Made by a program: the position numbers and the translations under genes. Positions 48,049 to 56,739 of a stretch of DNA of 64,000 bases are shown in pieces. This stretch comes from Lysinibacillus fusiformis (GTDB taxonomy: Bacteria > Bacillota > Bacilli > Bacillales_A > Planococcaceae): assembly GCF_016925635.1 (NCBI RefSeq), contig NZ_CP070490.1, positions 3,354,001-3,418,000 on the forward strand, written 5' to 3'. The notes under the pieces are model-generated. The model had not been told where the DNA came from, did no database searches, and worked only from the letters and a program-made list of their open reading frames with translations. Position 1 is the stretch's first letter. The number at the start of each line of letters is the position of its first letter.

Positions 48049-48606
48049 ATGACTGCTTCTGTATCAGTTGTTGATAAAAAAGCATTTGTTCGATGGTTTT
48101 TAAAAAATTATCAATTGAAACGTCGTGAGTGTGTATGGATTTTAAATTACTTATTAAGTAATGATGACTTGTTAAAAAGAATCCGTTTTGTGGAAGAAGC
48201 TCACTATTGTCCTAGGGCGATGGTGATGTCGACAGTAGACTCAACAGGTGTGCCTTTTCGTTTCTATAAAGGTAATGTGATGACGGCAGATGCTGAGAAG
48301 TCTTTCCATGATTTACGCTTACATGAACAAGAAGATATGTATATACAATTGAATTTTCCAAATATACCACCAAGTGCACAATACTTAGCAGTTCTTGAAG
48401 AAAACCCTTATATGCCAGAAACACTGCTAGTCAGTGAAAAGGATCGTTTACTGGCAGAAGAGCTGCTTTCCAATAGCTTACTCGTATTCCAAGAGGAGAA
48501 ATTACTCGCACAAATTGATGAAGCCCTCGACCAGGGAGATGAAGCGCGTTTTTATGAATTGTCTAATTTGTTACAAGCATTGAAGGAAACGGCTAATTTA
48601 CGTTAA
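48049..48606 (+). CDS. ypiB: UPF0302 protein YpiB
   Basis: A 185-residue soluble protein. The N-terminal block FVRWFLKNYQLKRRECVWILNYLLS and VEEAHYCPRAMVMSTVDSTG are characteristic of the UPF0302 family (YpiB). It follows ypiA closely and precedes ypiF and qcrABC, as in B. subtilis, where this group is linked to expression or assembly of the cytochrome genes by context only. ATG at 48049 has AAAGGAGGGAG upstream. Confidence 0.88.
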   Translation: MTASVSVVDKKAFVRWFLKNYQLKRRECVWILNYLLSNDDLLKRIRFVEEAHYCPRAMVMSTVDSTGVPFRFYKGNVMTADAEKSFHDLRLHEQEDMYIQLNFPNIPPSAQYLAVLEENPYMPETLLVSEKDRLLAEELLSNSLLVFQEEKLLAQIDEALDQGDEARFYELSNLLQALKETANLR

Positions 48607-48748
48607 TTATAGGTAAAAATTGAATGTCCTTTATCCATTTCAATATGGTAACATTACTAGTGAATGATTGTTTTCACTTTTAATTGGGTATCCTATTGAA
48701 GAGTGGAAAAGGACATTTTTATTTTGCAATAAAAGGAGGGTTTGTTGA

Positions 48749-49198
48749 ATGTATTTTAATGCAAACGATGTAACATCGTTTATGGCACAAAAAGATTTTA
48801 TTGATACCGCGATTGTTCCACTTGTATCCATTGATCTATCTGCTGAAAAAATGAAACAGAGTGGTGCCGAGGTAGATTTTGTCATGTCTTTAACTTCTTT
48901 TATAGAGCAGCAGTTTAAAGGCCGACTACTAGTCATGCCACCATTTTCTTATATGACAACTTTAAAAAACGATGACTTACCACAGCAATTAGAAGCACAA
49001 TTACATAATGCTGGATTTAAGCATGTGTTCTTCATTACTTGTGACCATTATTGGACAAAGAGTGGAGAGATAGTCAATATGATTTGGTTACCAGCGATTC
49101 CGTTAGAAAGTATGGATGCGAGTGTGAAAAAATCCATTCTAGAAGATCAATTACGACAAGTGATTCCAATGCTTTCGACTAAATGGGCACAGATTTAA
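48749..49198 (+). CDS. ypiF: DUF2487 protein YpiF
   Basis: A 149-residue soluble protein with the YpiF start MYFNANDVTSFMAQKDFIDTAIVPL and RLLVMPPFSYM. The family is found upstream of qcrA in Bacilli. AAAGGAGGG precedes the ATG. Between ypiB and ypiF (48607-48748) an AATGTCCTTT / AAAGGACATT pair, separated by about 70 nt and followed by a T run, may form a long-loop terminator. Function unknown. Confidence 0.85.
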   Translation: MYFNANDVTSFMAQKDFIDTAIVPLVSIDLSAEKMKQSGAEVDFVMSLTSFIEQQFKGRLLVMPPFSYMTTLKNDDLPQQLEAQLHNAGFKHVFFITCDHYWTKSGEIVNMIWLPAIPLESMDASVKKSILEDQLRQVIPMLSTKWAQI

Positions 49199-49250
49199 CA
49201 ATTAGTTTCAATAAATGTTCACATTCTCCAGCTTTCCACAGAATGCTATA

Positions 49251-49279
49251 TTGACCAAGCTATGGACTTGATATATCAT
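49251..49279 (+). promoter_or_regulatory. Candidate promoter of qcrABC
   Basis: TTGACC (49251-49256), 17-bp spacer, TATCAT (49274-49279), about 75 bp before qcrA. Confidence 0.55.
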
Positions 49280-49352
49280 ATATATGTCCTAGTATTACTA
49301 TTTGTAAAAGTATGTCCGTTGGACTGACCTTTAAGTTAGAGGGGGGAAAATA

Positions 49353-49859
49353 ATGAGTAATAATCGAGTTTCACGTCGTCAATTTCTAAGCTATACACTT
49401 ACTGGTGTAGGTGGATTTATGGCGGCAGGCATGCTAATGCCAATGCTTCGATTCGCAATTGATCCAGTGTTACAAAAGCATGATGGTGGAGATTTTGTCA
49501 AAACAGAGCATAAAGTCGCTGACCTCACTGAAGAACCTGTAAAAGTTGACTTTTCATTCGAACAAGTTGACGCATGGTACAAATCGAATGTTACAAACGT
49601 AGCGTGGGTATATAAAAACGGCGATCAAGTCATTGCTCTATCACCTGTTTGTAAGCATTTAGGATGTATGGTTGACTGGAATGGAGATTCTGGACACCCA
49701 GAACAATTCTTCTGCCCATGTCACGCAGGTCGTTATGAGAAAAACGGGAAAAACGTTGCAGGTACACCACCTCTAGGTCCGTTGGATGAATTTGAAGTAC
49801 AAGAACAAGATGGCTATTTAATGATTGGTCCAGCAAAAGCAAATACTCTAGTTAAATAA
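49353..49859 (+). CDS. qcrA: Menaquinol:cytochrome c reductase iron-sulfur subunit QcrA
   Basis: A 168-residue Rieske protein. The N terminus has a twin-arginine signal/anchor (SRRQFLSYTLTGVGGFMAAG), and the [2Fe-2S] motifs are VCKHLGCMVDW (C-x-H) and FFCPCHAGRYE (C-x2-H). It passes electrons from menaquinol to cytochrome c in the bc complex on the outer membrane face. It opens the qcrABC operon with GAGGGGGG upstream. Confidence 0.96.
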   Translation: MSNNRVSRRQFLSYTLTGVGGFMAAGMLMPMLRFAIDPVLQKHDGGDFVKTEHKVADLTEEPVKVDFSFEQVDAWYKSNVTNVAWVYKNGDQVIALSPVCKHLGCMVDWNGDSGHPEQFFCPCHAGRYEKNGKNVAGTPPLGPLDEFEVQEQDGYLMIGPAKANTLVK

Positions 49860-49878
49860 GTAAGGGGGTACGACAACT

Positions 49879-50553
49879 GTGCTAAATAAAATTTATGATT
49901 GGGTCGATGAACGCCTAGATATTACACCGATTTGGCGTGATATTGCCGACCACGAAGTGCCAGAGCACGTTAACCCTGCACATCATTTTTCAGCATTCGT
50001 TTACTGCTTTGGTGGATTAACATTCTTCATCACAGTAATTCAAATTCTATCTGGTATGTTCCTAACAATGTACTATGTACCAGACGTTGTGAATGCCTGG
50101 AAATCAGTTTATTATTTACAAAACGAAGTAGCATTTGGTGAAATCGTACGCGGTATGCACCACTGGGGAGCTTCATTAGTTATCGTAATGATGTTCTTAC
50201 ATACACTTCGTGTATTCTTCACAGGTTCTTATAAAAAACCTCGTGAGTTAAACTGGATGGTTGGTGTAGGTATTTTTGGTGTAATGATGGGTCTTGGCTT
50301 TACAGGATACTTATTACCATGGGATATGAAAGCATTATTCGCTACTAAAGTAGGTATCGAAATTGCTGCATCTGTACCGTTTATCGGTGGGATGATTAAA
50401 ATATTATTAGCGGGTGACACTACGATTCTTGGTGCTCAAACGTTAACTCGATTCTTTGCGATTCATGTATTCTTCTTACCTGCAGTATTGTTTGGGTTAC
50501 TTGCAGCGCACTTTATCATGATTCGTCGTCAAGGAATTTCAGGACCGTTGTAA
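49879..50553 (+). CDS. qcrB: Menaquinol:cytochrome c reductase cytochrome b subunit QcrB
   Basis: A 224-residue cytochrome b6-type subunit with four transmembrane helices. Heme-ligating His pairs are in HHFSAFVYCFGG / RGMHHWGASLV and FLHTLRVFF / FAIHVFFLPAV. The PFQ-like quinone region and GFTGYLLPWDMKA are typical. It corresponds to the N-terminal half of mitochondrial cytochrome b; QcrC carries the rest. GTG start after AAGGGGG. Confidence 0.96.
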   Translation: MLNKIYDWVDERLDITPIWRDIADHEVPEHVNPAHHFSAFVYCFGGLTFFITVIQILSGMFLTMYYVPDVVNAWKSVYYLQNEVAFGEIVRGMHHWGASLVIVMMFLHTLRVFFTGSYKKPRELNWMVGVGIFGVMMGLGFTGYLLPWDMKALFATKVGIEIAASVPFIGGMIKILLAGDTTILGAQTLTRFFAIHVFFLPAVLFGLLAAHFIMIRRQGISGPL

Positions 50554-50594
50554 TTGTCTTGACGGTTCGATGATCTTTAAAAGGAGGGGACACT

Positions 50595-51368
50595 ATGCAT
50601 CGCGGAAAAGGAATGAAATTTGTCGGCGATTCTCGTATTAAAGCGAATCACAGAATGCCGAATGTTCCAAAGGATTATTCCGAATATCCAGGTAAGACGG
50701 AAGCTTTCTGGCCGAACTTCTTACTGAAGGAATGGATGGTAGGTGCTGTATTTTTAATTGGATACTTATTACTAACTGTCGCTCACCCGTCACCACTTGA
50801 AGGGCCGGCAGATCCAACTAGAGCGTATACACCACTACCGGACTGGTACTTCTTATTTATGTATCAACTTTTAAAATACTCATTTGCTTCTGGTCCATAC
50901 AATGTAATCGGAGCTATTGTAATTCCAGGTCTTGCATTTGGAGCGCTATTATTAATGCCATTTTTAGACAAGGGTCCAGAACGTCGTCCATCTAAACGTC
51001 CATTACCAACAGCGTTTATGTTATTAACTTTAGCTGCTATGTTCTACCTAACTTGGGAGTCAGTTGTTAACCATGACTGGGAAGCTCAAAAAGCTATGGG
51101 TGCCATCGTAGAAACAGTTGAGTTCGATAAAGAATCAGAAGGTTATAAAATCTACGCTGGTTCTGCATGTATTACATGTCACGGTGAAGGTTTAGAAGGT
51201 GGGGCTGGTGCGCCATCTCTAATGAACACAGGTTTAACGGTTGATCAAATTAAGGACATTGCTCATAATGGTTCTGAGAGTGGTAAAATGCCACCAGGAT
51301 TATGGACAGGTTCAGATGAAGATCTTCAAAAACTTGCTGAATTCATCGAAAGCTTAAAAGCAGAGTAA
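50595..51368 (+). CDS. qcrC: Menaquinol:cytochrome c reductase cytochrome b/c subunit QcrC
   Basis: A 257-residue fusion of a subunit-IV-like cytochrome b part (three helices, DWYFLFMYQLLKYS PEWY-like quinone motif in PLPDWYFLF) with a C-terminal c-type cytochrome domain carrying CITCHGEGLEGG and an axial Met in SGKMPPGLW. This is the known Bacillus arrangement. It lies 41 bp after qcrB in the same operon. Confidence 0.96.
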   Translation: MHRGKGMKFVGDSRIKANHRMPNVPKDYSEYPGKTEAFWPNFLLKEWMVGAVFLIGYLLLTVAHPSPLEGPADPTRAYTPLPDWYFLFMYQLLKYSFASGPYNVIGAIVIPGLAFGALLLMPFLDKGPERRPSKRPLPTAFMLLTLAAMFYLTWESVVNHDWEAQKAMGAIVETVEFDKESEGYKIYAGSACITCHGEGLEGGAGAPSLMNTGLTVDQIKDIAHNGSESGKMPPGLWTGSDEDLQKLAEFIESLKAE

Positions 51369-51374
51369 TAGTAA

Positions 51375-51402
51375 AAGAGTCAGGAAACTGGCTCTTTTTT
51401 TT
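51375..51402 (+). terminator. Intrinsic terminator after qcrC
   Basis: Stem AAAGAGTCAG / CTGGCTCTTT with a GAAA tetraloop and a T tract. Confidence 0.88.
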
Positions 51403-51631
51403 CTACCTTGTTATACTATTGGGACTGAAAGCTATGCAAAAAGGTTCCCCTGTATCATGAAATTTAGCGAAAAATGTCGAAAAAACTTTTTTTCTTGAAT
51501 CAAATAAGCGGATTAAATCAATAAAATAACACATATTGATGTTGAGGTACACTTGAAGTATAGAGGGAAAGCTCTAGGATTTCAGAACTATACATAATCA
51601 TGGATTGTTTTTATCGGAAGGAGTTGACATC

Positions 51632-52228
51632 ATGCAAATCACAAAAGCACATATTTGGTACCTTCTGACCCATAAATCCTTCTTGATAGCGCTGCTTATT
51701 ATTAATCTACTAGGTACAATTTATGGCTATTATTGGTATGGGTGGCAGCTAGCCATCACAGAGCCTATTTTTTATATTTTTGTGCCAGATAGCCCGACAG
51801 CTAGCTTATTCTTTTGCTTTGTGTTGATCGCTTGGATTATGGGGAAAAGCTGGCCACTGATGGAAGTGCTTGCCCTTGTTACATTGGTGAAATATGGCTT
51901 ATGGGCAGATGTGATGAATATTTGGACATTAGTTGAAACAGGATCTATTGGCTGGCAGGGCTGGATGTTAGTCGGTTCACACTTTGCTATGGCAGTGCAA
52001 GCTGTATTATACATGAAAAAATATATCTTCACTTATTGGCATGTTGCGATAGCAGCTGTTTGGACATTGCATAATGATGTCATTGACTATGTATTTGGTC
52101 AAATGCCTATGTATCGAGATTTAGCGAATTACACAAGCTACATTGGTTACTTTACATTTTGGTTATCAATTGCATGTATTTTACTTGCAATTTTCTCAAT
52201 TAGGTGGCGCAAATATTTGCCGAATTAG
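51632..52228 (+). CDS. ypjA: DUF1405 membrane protein YpjA
   Basis: A 198-residue protein with six predicted transmembrane helices, of the DUF1405 family (B. subtilis YpjA, 185). Motifs LLGTIYGYYWYGWQL and AVWTLHNDVIDYVFGQMP are family-typical. ATG at 51632 follows GGAAGGAG; a longer frame begins 27 bases earlier without a site. It follows qcrC as in B. subtilis. Function unknown. Confidence 0.88.
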   Translation: MQITKAHIWYLLTHKSFLIALLIINLLGTIYGYYWYGWQLAITEPIFYIFVPDSPTASLFFCFVLIAWIMGKSWPLMEVLALVTLVKYGLWADVMNIWTLVETGSIGWQGWMLVGSHFAMAVQAVLYMKKYIFTYWHVAIAAVWTLHNDVIDYVFGQMPMYRDLANYTSYIGYFTFWLSIACILLAIFSIRWRKYLPN

Positions 52229-52276
52229 GGTATAAATTATAGAATTATAGTATCGAGGTAGAAAGGGGTTAGAAAA

Positions 52277-52963
52277 TTGTCAATGAGCATGTATATTGTA
52301 TATTTTGCGATTATTATGCTGCTTCCACTTTATGCTCAAATGAAGGTAAAGGGTACGTATAATAAATTTGCAAAGCAACGTACAATGAAGGGGCAAACTG
52401 GTGCAGAGGTAGCGCGTGCGATTTTAGATGCAAACGGCTTATATGATGTACGAGTTGTGCCAACGCAAGGTGTGTTGTCTGATCATTATAATCCGGCAAC
52501 AAAAACTGTAGCTTTATCAGAAAGTAACTTTTATGAAGCGAGTGTTGCAGGTGCTGCGGTTGCTGCCCATGAGGTAGGTCACGCCATCCAACATAAAGAA
52601 GCTTATTCTATGCTTACATTACGTAGTAAGCTCGTTCCAGTAGCAAACATTTCTTCCAATGCGTCTTGGATTTTCGTAATGATAGGTATTTTTGCAAGTA
52701 GTACGAATTTCTTGCTATTAGGTATCATATTATTAGCAGCAGGTGTTGTTTTCCAATTAGTGACACTGCCAGTGGAGTTTGATGCTTCGAAACGTGCCTT
52801 AGTGCAAATGAATTCACTAGGTATTATTTCAAACGAAGAAGAACGTCCAGCACGAAAAGTGTTAAGCGCAGCAGCACTCACATATGTAGCAGCAGCAGCT
52901 GTAGCTGTACTTGAGTTATTACGTTTAGTTTTAATTTTTACAAATATGCGTAGCGACGACTAA
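52277..52963 (+). CDS. YugP-type zinc metallopeptidase
   Basis: A 228-residue membrane metallopeptidase. It begins with a transmembrane helix (MYIVYFAIIMLLPLYAQMKV) and has the zinc motif AAHEVGHAIQHKEAY (HExxH, about residues 94-98), followed by two or three C-terminal helices. The pattern GQTGAEVARAILDANGLYDV with SDHYNPATKTVALSE is that of YugP. Substrate unknown. TTG start at 52277 with AAAGGGG upstream. It stands where B. subtilis has ypjB. Confidence 0.88.
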   Translation: MSMSMYIVYFAIIMLLPLYAQMKVKGTYNKFAKQRTMKGQTGAEVARAILDANGLYDVRVVPTQGVLSDHYNPATKTVALSESNFYEASVAGAAVAAHEVGHAIQHKEAYSMLTLRSKLVPVANISSNASWIFVMIGIFASSTNFLLLGIILLAAGVVFQLVTLPVEFDASKRALVQMNSLGIISNEEERPARKVLSAAALTYVAAAAVAVLELLRLVLIFTNMRSDD

Positions 52964-52964
52964 G

Positions 52965-53007
52965 AAAAAACTTGTTATAGTGGAGCACCACTATAGCAAG
53001 TTTTTTA
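52965..53007. terminator. Bidirectional terminator
   Basis: Nineteen-base stem AAAAAACTTGTTATAGTGG / CCACTATAGCAAGTTTTTT with an AGCA loop between the YugP-type gene and the convergent yitT-family gene. Confidence 0.92.
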
Positions 53008-53018
53008 TCTTCGTATGC

Positions 53019-53888
53019 TTAATGAAGCGGCTGCTTTTGATCGTCTAGTGTGAAGCCTTCTCCTGCCACATCCCGTACTTCTATGATAGAAACAAATGCG
53101 TGCGGATCTACTTCATGCACGATAGATTTTAACCGTACAACTTCATTGCGACCAATCACACAATAGATTACCTCTTTCGGTTGTTTGGTAAAATGACCAT
53201 GTCCTTCTAAAATGGTGATACCTCGCTCCATTCGTAGAGCGATTGTTTCGGCAATTACACCAGACTTTTCCGATATAATAAGCGCACCACGAGCAGCATA
53301 GGCTCCCTCTTGAACAAAGTCAATGACACGGGCACCAACAAATACGGCCACTAATGTATACATCATCGACCGCGCATCTAAGAACGTTAGCCAAGACAGG
53401 AGGATGACGACGGCATCGAAGACAAACATGGTTTTCCCCATACTCCAGCCAAAATATTTATGCCCTAGTCGTGCCAAAATATCGACACCACCTGTAGTGC
53501 CGCCAAAACGAAAGACAATCCCAAGTCCCAGTCCGACGAAGACACCAGCAAACAGTGCCACAAGCAACATGTCATCCTCTAAATGAATGGTAAATTGATA
53601 TTTTTGGAAAACTTTCAGAAAAAGAGATACGGATAAAGTGCCGACAAGTGTATAGACAAATGATTTTTTTCCAAGTAATCGATAACCTATGATAAACATG
53701 GGAATATTTAATAACAGGTTCATTAAAGCGGGGTCCCAACCTAATGTAAAGTATAGTATCAGTGTAATCCCACTTAGTCCACCTTCACCCAGCTGATTTT
53801 GGATGTTGAAGTGAACAAAGCCGAAGCTGAAAACGGCTGCTCCGAGCATTATTGCGATAATATTACGAATTTTAATCTGTTTTAGCAT
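53019..53888 (-). CDS. ypjC: YitT family membrane protein YpjC (DUF161/DUF2179)
   Basis: A 289-residue protein with about six N-terminal transmembrane helices (GEGGLSGITLILYFTLGW, VFVGLGLGIVFRFGGTTGG) and a C-terminal cytoplasmic DUF2179 domain (about residues 215-285, HGHFTKQPKEVIYCVIGRNE). This layout defines the YitT/YpjC group. ATG at 53888 follows CAGGAGGTCAA. In B. subtilis ypjC also lies before ypjD. Function not established. Confidence 0.85.
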   Translation of the reverse strand: MLKQIKIRNIIAIMLGAAVFSFGFVHFNIQNQLGEGGLSGITLILYFTLGWDPALMNLLLNIPMFIIGYRLLGKKSFVYTLVGTLSVSLFLKVFQKYQFTIHLEDDMLLVALFAGVFVGLGLGIVFRFGGTTGGVDILARLGHKYFGWSMGKTMFVFDAVVILLSWLTFLDARSMMYTLVAVFVGARVIDFVQEGAYAARGALIISEKSGVIAETIALRMERGITILEGHGHFTKQPKEVIYCVIGRNEVVRLKSIVHEVDPHAFVSIIEVRDVAGEGFTLDDQKQPLH

Positions 53889-53951
53889 TTGACCTCCTGT
53901 AGTTCCAAACAAATGAAGTAGTGTAATCTATTATCTGACATTTTATTGGTT

Positions 53952-53981
53952 TTGACAACAATGGTGTAAATTTTATACGAT
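53952..53981 (+). promoter_or_regulatory. Sigma-A promoter of ypjD-dapB operon
   Basis: Consensus TTGACA (53952-53957) with TATACG at 16 bp or TACGAT at 18 bp spacing, just upstream of ypjD. Confidence 0.65.
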
Positions 53982-54003
53982 GGTAAATAGGAGTGTGATT
54001 TTT

Positions 54004-54339
54004 ATGGCAGATCAACTAACAATGCAAGCATTACAACAGCGTGTCGATGACTATATAGGACAATTTAAAGAAGGGTATTTTCCACCATTCGAGTTACTTG
54101 CGCGTCTAACAGAAGAATTAGGTGAACTATCACGTGAAGTTCAGGATGTGTATGGACAAAAAAAGAAAAAGAGTACAGAGGATACAAACAGTATTGAAGA
54201 GGAGCTAGGGGACTTTTTCTTTGTATTAGTTTGTTTTGCCAATGCACAAGGTATTAAACTAGATGAAGCACTATTACGCGTCATACATAAATTTGAAACT
54301 AGAGATAAGGATCGTTGGACTAGAAAGGATGAAGAATGA
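54004..54339 (+). CDS. ypjD: MazG-like nucleotide pyrophosphohydrolase YpjD
   Basis: A 111-residue all-helical MazG-fold protein, identical in length to B. subtilis YpjD. Metal-binding residues are in LTEELGELSREVQD (ExxE) and IEEELGDFFFVLVCFAN (E-x2-D). It probably hydrolyses non-canonical dNTPs. ATG at 54004 follows TAGGAGTGTG. Its stop overlaps the dapB start region, opening the ypjD-dapB-mgsA-bshA-cca operon. Confidence 0.9.
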   Translation: MADQLTMQALQQRVDDYIGQFKEGYFPPFELLARLTEELGELSREVQDVYGQKKKKSTEDTNSIEEELGDFFFVLVCFANAQGIKLDEALLRVIHKFETRDKDRWTRKDEE

Positions 54340-55136
54340 TGTCGATTCGTGTAGCCATTGCAGGAGCAAGAGGAAAAATGGGGGCTGAGGCTGTACATAC
54401 GGTCATGAAACATGACAATATGGAATTAGTAGCTGTACTAGATTATAAGGAAGTAGGAAAAACACTAGCTGATTTAGATATATTTCCAGCAAGTTATACA
54501 GTGCCTATTTTTACAGAAATGCATGATCTTGTAGAAGCAACTGCACCGGATGTACTAGTGGACTTAACCAATCCGCATGCAGTCTACAATCATACGAAGG
54601 AAGCACTGAATTTAAATGTACGACCTGTAATTGGTACAACAGGATTCACAGATGCACAACTAGAGGAATTATCAGCCATGGCCAAGGAGAAAGAGTTAGG
54701 TTGCATTATTGCACCGAACTTTGCGATTGGTGCTATCCTAATGATGAAGTTTGCAAAAGAAGCGGCCAAATACTTACCAGATGTAGAGATTATAGAAATG
54801 CACCATGATCAGAAGCTTGATGCACCATCTGGTACAGCGGTGAAAACGGCACAGTTAATACAAGAGGTCCGTACGCCAAAGGCACAAGGACATCCAGAAG
54901 AGAAAGAAACCATTAAAGGTGCAAGAGGTGGAGACTTTGATGGCATGCGTATTCACTCCGTACGTTTACCTGGTTTAGTGGCACACCAGCAAGTATTATT
55001 TGGAGGGGATGGACAGCTACTAACGATTCGCCATGATTCATTAAACCGTAATTCTTTTATGTCTGGTGTTGCGTTTTGCATAGAAGAGGTTATGAAAATG
55101 GATCAGCTTGTTTATGGTTTAGAAAACATCATCTAA
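54336..55136 (+). CDS. dapB: 4-hydroxy-tetrahydrodipicolinate reductase DapB
   Basis: A 266-residue enzyme of the lysine/diaminopimelate and dipicolinate branch. NAD(P) motif [15 protein letters not shown], catalytic [13 protein letters not shown] and [19 protein letters not shown] signatures are all present. There are two adjacent ATGs (54336 and 54339) after AAAGGATGAAG; the first overlaps the ypjD stop. Second gene of the operon. Confidence 0.96.
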   Translation: MMSIRVAIAGARGKMGAEAVHTVMKHDNMELVAVLDYKEVGKTLADLDIFPASYTVPIFTEMHDLVEATAPDVLVDLTNPHAVYNHTKEALNLNVRPVIGTTGFTDAQLEELSAMAKEKELGCIIAPNFAIGAILMMKFAKEAAKYLPDVEIIEMHHDQKLDAPSGTAVKTAQLIQEVRTPKAQGHPEEKETIKGARGGDFDGMRIHSVRLPGLVAHQQVLFGGDGQLLTIRHDSLNRNSFMSGVAFCIEEVMKMDQLVYGLENII

Positions 55137-55155
55137 AGATTGGGATGGAAGCTAT

Positions 55156-55560
55156 ATGAAAATCGCATTGATTGCACATGATCGTAAAAAAGATAATTTA
55201 GTACAGTTTGCTATTGCTTACCAAAATATTTTACATGAACACACGCTATATGCTACCGGCACAACAGGACAACGTGTCATCGAAGCTACTGGTTTAGAAG
55301 TGACACGTTTTCGTTCAGGGCCACTTGGTGGCGATCAACAAATTGGCGCAATGATTGCCAATAATGATATGGACATGGTGATATTTTTCCGTGATCCGTT
55401 AACAGCACAACCACATGAGCCAGATGTTTCTGCACTAATCCGTCTTTGTGATGTTTACCAAGTGCCACTGGCGACAAATATGGGAACAGCAGAAATATTA
55501 CTAAAAGGCCTACAAGAAGGTTTTGTGGATTGGAGACTGATACAAGAAAGACGTAATTAA
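55156..55560 (+). CDS. mgsA: Methylglyoxal synthase MgsA
   Basis: A 134-residue enzyme (B. subtilis 137) converting dihydroxyacetone phosphate to methylglyoxal. Active-site parts are [33 protein letters not shown] and the Asp in [14 protein letters not shown], followed by LATNMGTAE. In B. subtilis bshB1 follows; here bshA is next after 33 bp. Confidence 0.96.
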   Translation: MKIALIAHDRKKDNLVQFAIAYQNILHEHTLYATGTTGQRVIEATGLEVTRFRSGPLGGDQQIGAMIANNDMDMVIFFRDPLTAQPHEPDVSALIRLCDVYQVPLATNMGTAEILLKGLQEGFVDWRLIQERRN

Positions 55561-55593
55561 CAAAAGACGTGATTCAGAAAGGATGATCATCGA

Positions 55594-56739
55594 ATGAAAA
55601 AGCTAAAAATCGGCATTACCTGTTATCCTACAGTTGGTGGCTCTGGTGTCATTGCAACAGAATTAGGCAAAATGCTTGCAGAAAGAGGACATGAAATTCA
55701 TTTCATCACCTCAAGCGTACCATTTCGATTGAATAAAATTTATCCAACCGTCTTTTTCCATGAAGTCGAAGTTAGTAATTATTCAGTGTTTCAATATTCT
55801 CCATACGATATTGCATTAGCGAGTAAAATGGCAGACGTCATCAAGGATGAAGAGTTGGATGTGCTACATGTGCATTATGCCATCCCACATGCAGTGTGTG
55901 CGGTGCTAGCACGTGAAATGAGCGGTCGAGACATAGGCATCGTCACAACCCTTCATGGCACAGATATATCGGTGCTTGGGCAGGATTCTACGCTCTCACA
56001 GGCCATTAAGTATGGGATTGATAAATCTGATATTGTGACAACCGTGTCGCAAGCATTAAAAGAACAAACCTATGAACTAATTGATACAGTAAAACCAATT
56101 GAAACGATTTATAACTTTGTGGACGAACGCGAATACTTCCCACGCAATTCAGGAAACTTAAAAGAGCAATTTGGTATTGAAGAAGATGAAAAAGTCCTCA
56201 TTCATGTATCAAACTTCCGTAAAATTAAAAACCTTCCACATATTGTAGACGCCTTTATGAAAATTCGTGCCAACATGAAGGCAAAGCTCTTATTAGTAGG
56301 AGATGGCCCAGAAAAGCATCGTGTCATGGACCAAGTAAAGGAAAGTCCATATATGAAGGATGTTTTATTTTTAGGGAAACAAGAAAACTTAGCTGAATTG
56401 TATGCGATTAGTGATCTAAAACTATTACTATCACAGCAGGAATCGTTTGGACTGGTTTTATTAGAGGCGATGGCTTGCGGTGTACCTTGTATTGGATCAA
56501 ACGTAGGTGGTATTCCAGAAGTCATTGAGCATGGTGTAGATGGCTATATCGTGGAATTAGGGGATACTGATGCAGTGGCGGAGTATGCAACTCATTTATT
56601 GCAAGACGAGGAACAATTACTGCGTTTCCGAGAAGCGGCCATCCTTGCAGTAGGTGATAAATTCCACTCGTCCAAAATTGTGGAACAATATGAAAATTTG
56701 TACGAGAAGGTTGCGGAAAGAAATCATGCAAAACAATAA
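55594..56739 (+). CDS. bshA: N-acetyl-alpha-D-glucosaminyl L-malate synthase BshA
   Basis: A 381-residue GT4 glycosyltransferase, first enzyme of bacillithiol synthesis, joining UDP-GlcNAc and L-malate. It has ITCYPTVGGSGVIATELGK at the N terminus and the GT4 donor site SQQESFGLVLLEAMACGVPC (E-x7-E). Bacillithiol use is supported by ypdA at 14123. It overlaps cca by 14 bp. No bshB deacetylase gene is adjacent. Confidence 0.96.
   Translation: MKKLKIGITCYPTVGGSGVIATELGKMLAERGHEIHFITSSVPFRLNKIYPTVFFHEVEVSNYSVFQYSPYDIALASKMADVIKDEELDVLHVHYAIPHAVCAVLAREMSGRDIGIVTTLHGTDISVLGQDSTLSQAIKYGIDKSDIVTTVSQALKEQTYELIDTVKPIETIYNFVDEREYFPRNSGNLKEQFGIEEDEKVLIHVSNFRKIKNLPHIVDAFMKIRANMKAKLLLVGDGPEKHRVMDQVKESPYMKDVLFLGKQENLAELYAISDLKLLLSQQESFGLVLLEAMACGVPCIGSNVGGIPEVIEHGVDGYIVELGDTDAVAEYATHLLQDEEQLLRFREAAILAVGDKFHSSKIVEQYENLYEKVAERNHAKQ

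Noticed and set aside
56654..56725. N-terminal extension of Cca
   Set aside because: It is bshA read in another frame; the ATG at 56726 gives the normal Cca N terminus.
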